The notes under the pieces: generated by a model
The model's database searches: none
What the model saw: only the letters and a program-made list of their open reading frames with translations
Told to the model about the DNA's origin: nothing
Program-made: the position numbers and the translations under genes
Assembly: GCA_044338255.1 (NCBI GenBank)
Contig: JBIILZ010000089.1
Location: 1-16,360 of the forward strand
DNA length: 16,360 nucleotides
Reading direction: 5' to 3'
DNA from: CAIUVD01 sp044338255
GTDB lineage: Bacteria > Planctomycetota > UBA11346
Part shown: piece after piece, positions 14,106 to 16,360 of the stretch
Numbering within the stretch: the first letter of the stretch is position 1
Layout: every line of letters starts with the position of its first letter

Positions 14106-16191
14106 CCCAGCAGCCGACGCCGCCGACTTGCGCCAGCTGGCCGAGACGAAGTCCCGCCTGGTAGCGGAACCCACTGCTGATCAGTTAGTGAGGATGTCAC
14201 CGGCTGAGATCCAGCGTACGCTGCACGAGCTACGCGTGCATCAGATCGAACTGGAGATGCAGAACGAGGAGCTGCGCCGGGCGCAGCTTGAGTTGGGCGA
14301 GGCCCGCACGCGCTACTTCGACCTCTTCGACCTGGCGCCCGTGGGCTACTGCACCCTGTCGGTGGTGGGAATCATCAGCGAGGCGAACCTCACCGCGGCG
14401 ACCCTCCTGGGAGTGACCCGAACGATGCTGGTTTCACGTCCGCTCTCGCGGTTCATGGACCGGACAGACCAGGAAATCTACTACCGCCATCGCCAACAGC
14501 TCATGGCCACCGGGGCGCCGCAGGCCTTTGAGCTGCGCCTGACCAGGGCCGACGGGACGTCCTTCTGGGCACATCTCGGGACCACCGTCGCCAACGATCC
14601 CGATGGAACGCCGGTGCATCGGGTCGTGATCAGCGACGTGAGCAGTCGCAAGACGGCAGAGATGGAGATGCTGGATGCCAAATTGCGCCTAGATGCCCTG
14701 TTCCAAGGTGCACGTGACGCGATTATTTTGGCCGATCCGGTGAGCGGTACGATTCTCGACGTCAATCATCAGGCTGAGGCATTGCTTGGCCGGACGCGAC
14801 AGGAACTGATCGGGATGCACCAGTCGCTCCTGCATCCTGCCGAGCTGCGCGAAACGCTGCATTCGGCCTTTTCCAGGCACGCCGCCGGCGACGGCAGCCA
14901 TGTGGAAACCTCCGTACTGCATCAGCATGGCGGCTACATCCAGGTTGAGATCACGAGCATCGTCCTTGCGTTACCTGATGGCCGCCGGTTGGTGATGGGC
15001 CTATTTCGCGACATCCGCGAGCGGGTGCGCCTGCACGAGCTGCTCCATCAATCCGAAAAGATGGTCGCCATCGGTGAACTCGCTGGTGGAATTGCCCATG
15101 ACTTCAACAACCAGTTGGCCGGAATCTCTGGCTACGCCGAGCTGCTGACCAGCACCCTGGCTGATGAGCACCAGCAGAAGTGGGCTAAAAGCATCCAGGG
15201 AGCTGCCCTGCGTTCGGCTGAACTTACTCGGCAGCTTCTGGCCTTCGCCCGCAAGGGCCAGTCGCAGCGTACGCCGACGGATCTGCGCCGGATCATTTCC
15301 GACGTCATCGAACTCCTGCATCCAGGCCTCGACCAGCGTATAACTATCACTCAGCACCACTCCGATTCGCTGTGCCAGATCCTGGGTGATCCCAGCCAAC
15401 TGCACCACGCCTTGCTCAACCTCGCGCTGAACGCCCGCGACGCCATGCCTGATGGCGGGAAAATGTCCTTCTCCACCCGCATCGTCCACCTCGATGCCCA
15501 AAGCGGACTCGGCATCGTAGCAGGGCGCTTTGTCGAGCTCCTGATCCGCGATAGCGGGTGTGGCATGGACGCCGAGACCAAGCGGCGCATCTTCGAGCCG
15601 TTCTTCACCACCAAGGGGCCAGGCAAGGGCACCGGCTTGGGCTTGGCTGCGGTCTATGGAGTGGTCAAAAACCACGGGGGCCAGATCGCCGTCATCAGCA
15701 CGCTCGGTCAGGGCAGTACCTTCATGCTTCATTTTCCGCTGTGCGAAGACGCCACGCTGAGACCCCCCACGGAACAACTTCCAGCGCTCATCCCGGTGCT
15801 GGCCCCAGTGGCGCGCCGCATCCTGGTGGTCGATGACGAGGAAGTCGCCCGCAACATCACCGGCGAACTCCTGCGCAACCTTGGGCATGTGGCCACCACC
15901 TGCGCTAGCGCTGACGAGGCCCTGGACCTGTGCCAACCGGACTGCCCGTTCGACCTCGTCATCCTCGACATGATCATGCCGCGGAGCGGAGGTCGCGAAG
16001 CCTTCATCGCCCTGCGCGCCGCGCATCCTGACCTGTGCGTGCTCATCGTTTCCGGCCATAGCCTCAATGGTGAAGTCCAAACGATTCTCGACCTCGGCGC
16101 CCGGGGCTTCCTCCAGAAGCCATTCAGCAGGTCAGCACTGGCCAAGGCGGTCCACGAGGCCCTGATGCCGAACTACGGATCGTCACCGTAA
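14089..16191 (+). CDS. Hybrid sensor histidine kinase: PAS-PAS-HisKA-HATPase-REC
   Basis: A 700-residue soluble hybrid kinase with no membrane segment. Residues 38-76 form a helix (SPAEIQRTLHELRVHQIELE) leading into PAS 1 (about 77-190). PAS 2 spans about 198-315. The HisKA domain has the phospho-acceptor His337 in GGIAHDFNNQLAG, an NtrB-like form. The ATPase domain has the N box with Asn448 (LNLALNARDAM), G1 DSGCGM (488-493), F box FEPFFTTK (502-509) and G2 GTGLGLA (514-520). The C-terminal receiver (about 576-696) has Asp582/583, phospho-acceptor Asp627 (LDMIMP), Ser655 and Lys677. No output domain is attached, so phosphate probably goes on by relay or the receiver is regulatory. The ATG at 14089 overlaps the CheB/CheR gene by 17 bp; an earlier in-frame ATG at 14053 is possible but would lengthen the overlap. 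Confidence 0.94.
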   Translation: MISPPDPAADAADLRQLAETKSRLVAEPTADQLVRMSPAEIQRTLHELRVHQIELEMQNEELRRAQLELGEARTRYFDLFDLAPVGYCTLSVVGIISEANLTAATLLGVTRTMLVSRPLSRFMDRTDQEIYYRHRQQLMATGAPQAFELRLTRADGTSFWAHLGTTVANDPDGTPVHRVVISDVSSRKTAEMEMLDAKLRLDALFQGARDAIILADPVSGTILDVNHQAEALLGRTRQELIGMHQSLLHPAELRETLHSAFSRHAAGDGSHVETSVLHQHGGYIQVEITSIVLALPDGRRLVMGLFRDIRERVRLHELLHQSEKMVAIGELAGGIAHDFNNQLAGISGYAELLTSTLADEHQQKWAKSIQGAALRSAELTRQLLAFARKGQSQRTPTDLRRIISDVIELLHPGLDQRITITQHHSDSLCQILGDPSQLHHALLNLALNARDAMPDGGKMSFSTRIVHLDAQSGLGIVAGRFVELLIRDSGCGMDAETKRRIFEPFFTTKGPGKGTGLGLAAVYGVVKNHGGQIAVISTLGQGSTFMLHFPLCEDATLRPPTEQLPALIPVLAPVARRILVVDDEEVARNITGELLRNLGHVATTCASADEALDLCQPDCPFDLVILDMIMPRSGGREAFIALRAAHPDLCVLIVSGHSLNGEVQTILDLGARGFLQKPFSRSALAKAVHEALMPNYGSSP

Positions 16192-16360
16192 ACTCGCGCA
16201 GCGCTGGTCGGGGATGATCTACTACCCGAAACATTTCATCCTCAAAAACGCAGTTGGCATCCACCGTATCGCCGTAAGTGTATGCCATGTCATCAGATCT
16301 ACCCATTCTGCCGCCCCACCAATCTGGTGAGGCATTTTCCGCGTCAGATCTAACCCCGCC
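16192..16360. other. Window end without a supported gene
   Basis: The last 169 bp after the hybrid kinase hold no convincing gene. A minus-strand frame at 16124-16306 runs 68 bp into the kinase and is not supported by any recognised feature. The 9-bp sequence TCAGATCTA occurs twice in direct orientation (16293-16301 and 16344-16352). I see no terminator with a T-run. Confidence 0.4.

Noticed and set aside
16124..16306. 60-codon minus-strand frame overlapping the end of the hybrid kinase
   Set aside because: It overlaps a certain gene by 68 bp, and its product has no known motif. It may deserve a search but cannot be supported from sequence alone.

Overview
The window is GC-rich DNA from a bacterium whose genes carry strongly GC-biased third codon positions. 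A membrane-anchored FtsH, a secreted SGNH esterase with an export ABC transporter, and PAS/CheBR signalling proteins point to a Gram-negative bacterium. The BioB variant (no Cys97, Cys128 or Arg260 equivalents) and the degenerate FHA protein hint at a PVC-type lineage (Planctomycetota, Verrucomicrobiota or Lentisphaerota). That placement is inference and weak. No rRNA, tRNA, CRISPR array or complete insertion sequence was seen.

Layout. At 1-452 there is a short orphan reading frame with coding-like codon use (118-354). From 8774 down to 453 six genes lie on the minus strand, in transcription order: a degenerate FHA-domain protein, ftsH, a TesA-type SGNH lipase/esterase, a YbbA-type ABC ATPase, a YbbP-type permease and bioB. 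The ftsH-tesA-ybbA-ybbP stretch is very tight (a 13-bp gap, an ATGA overlap and a 3-bp gap), so it is almost certainly one operon; bioB follows after 57 bp. The tesA/ybbA/ybbP trio is a known conserved neighbourhood. Here it is joined to ftsH, which suggests an envelope-maintenance unit.

From 8833 to 16191 four genes run on the plus strand: mutM (fpg); an unannotated-looking protein that I read as a catalytically dead CheA-like protein (phospho-acceptor His replaced by Ser); a CheB-CheR-PAS-coiled coil fusion; and a PAS-PAS-histidine kinase-receiver hybrid that overlaps the previous gene by 17 bp. No chemoreceptor, CheW or flagellar gene is present. The last three genes look like a chemotaxis-derived sensory module used for something other than ordinary chemotaxis, and they are the most interesting part of the window. 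A 431-bp gap before the CheB/CheR gene carries an 18-bp tandem repeat and a small palindrome that could be an operator.

Two of the minus-strand genes contain short in-frame tandem repeats: 15 bp in tesA and 12 bp in the FHA gene. Both are likely to vary in length between relatives. The final 170 bp hold no supported gene.
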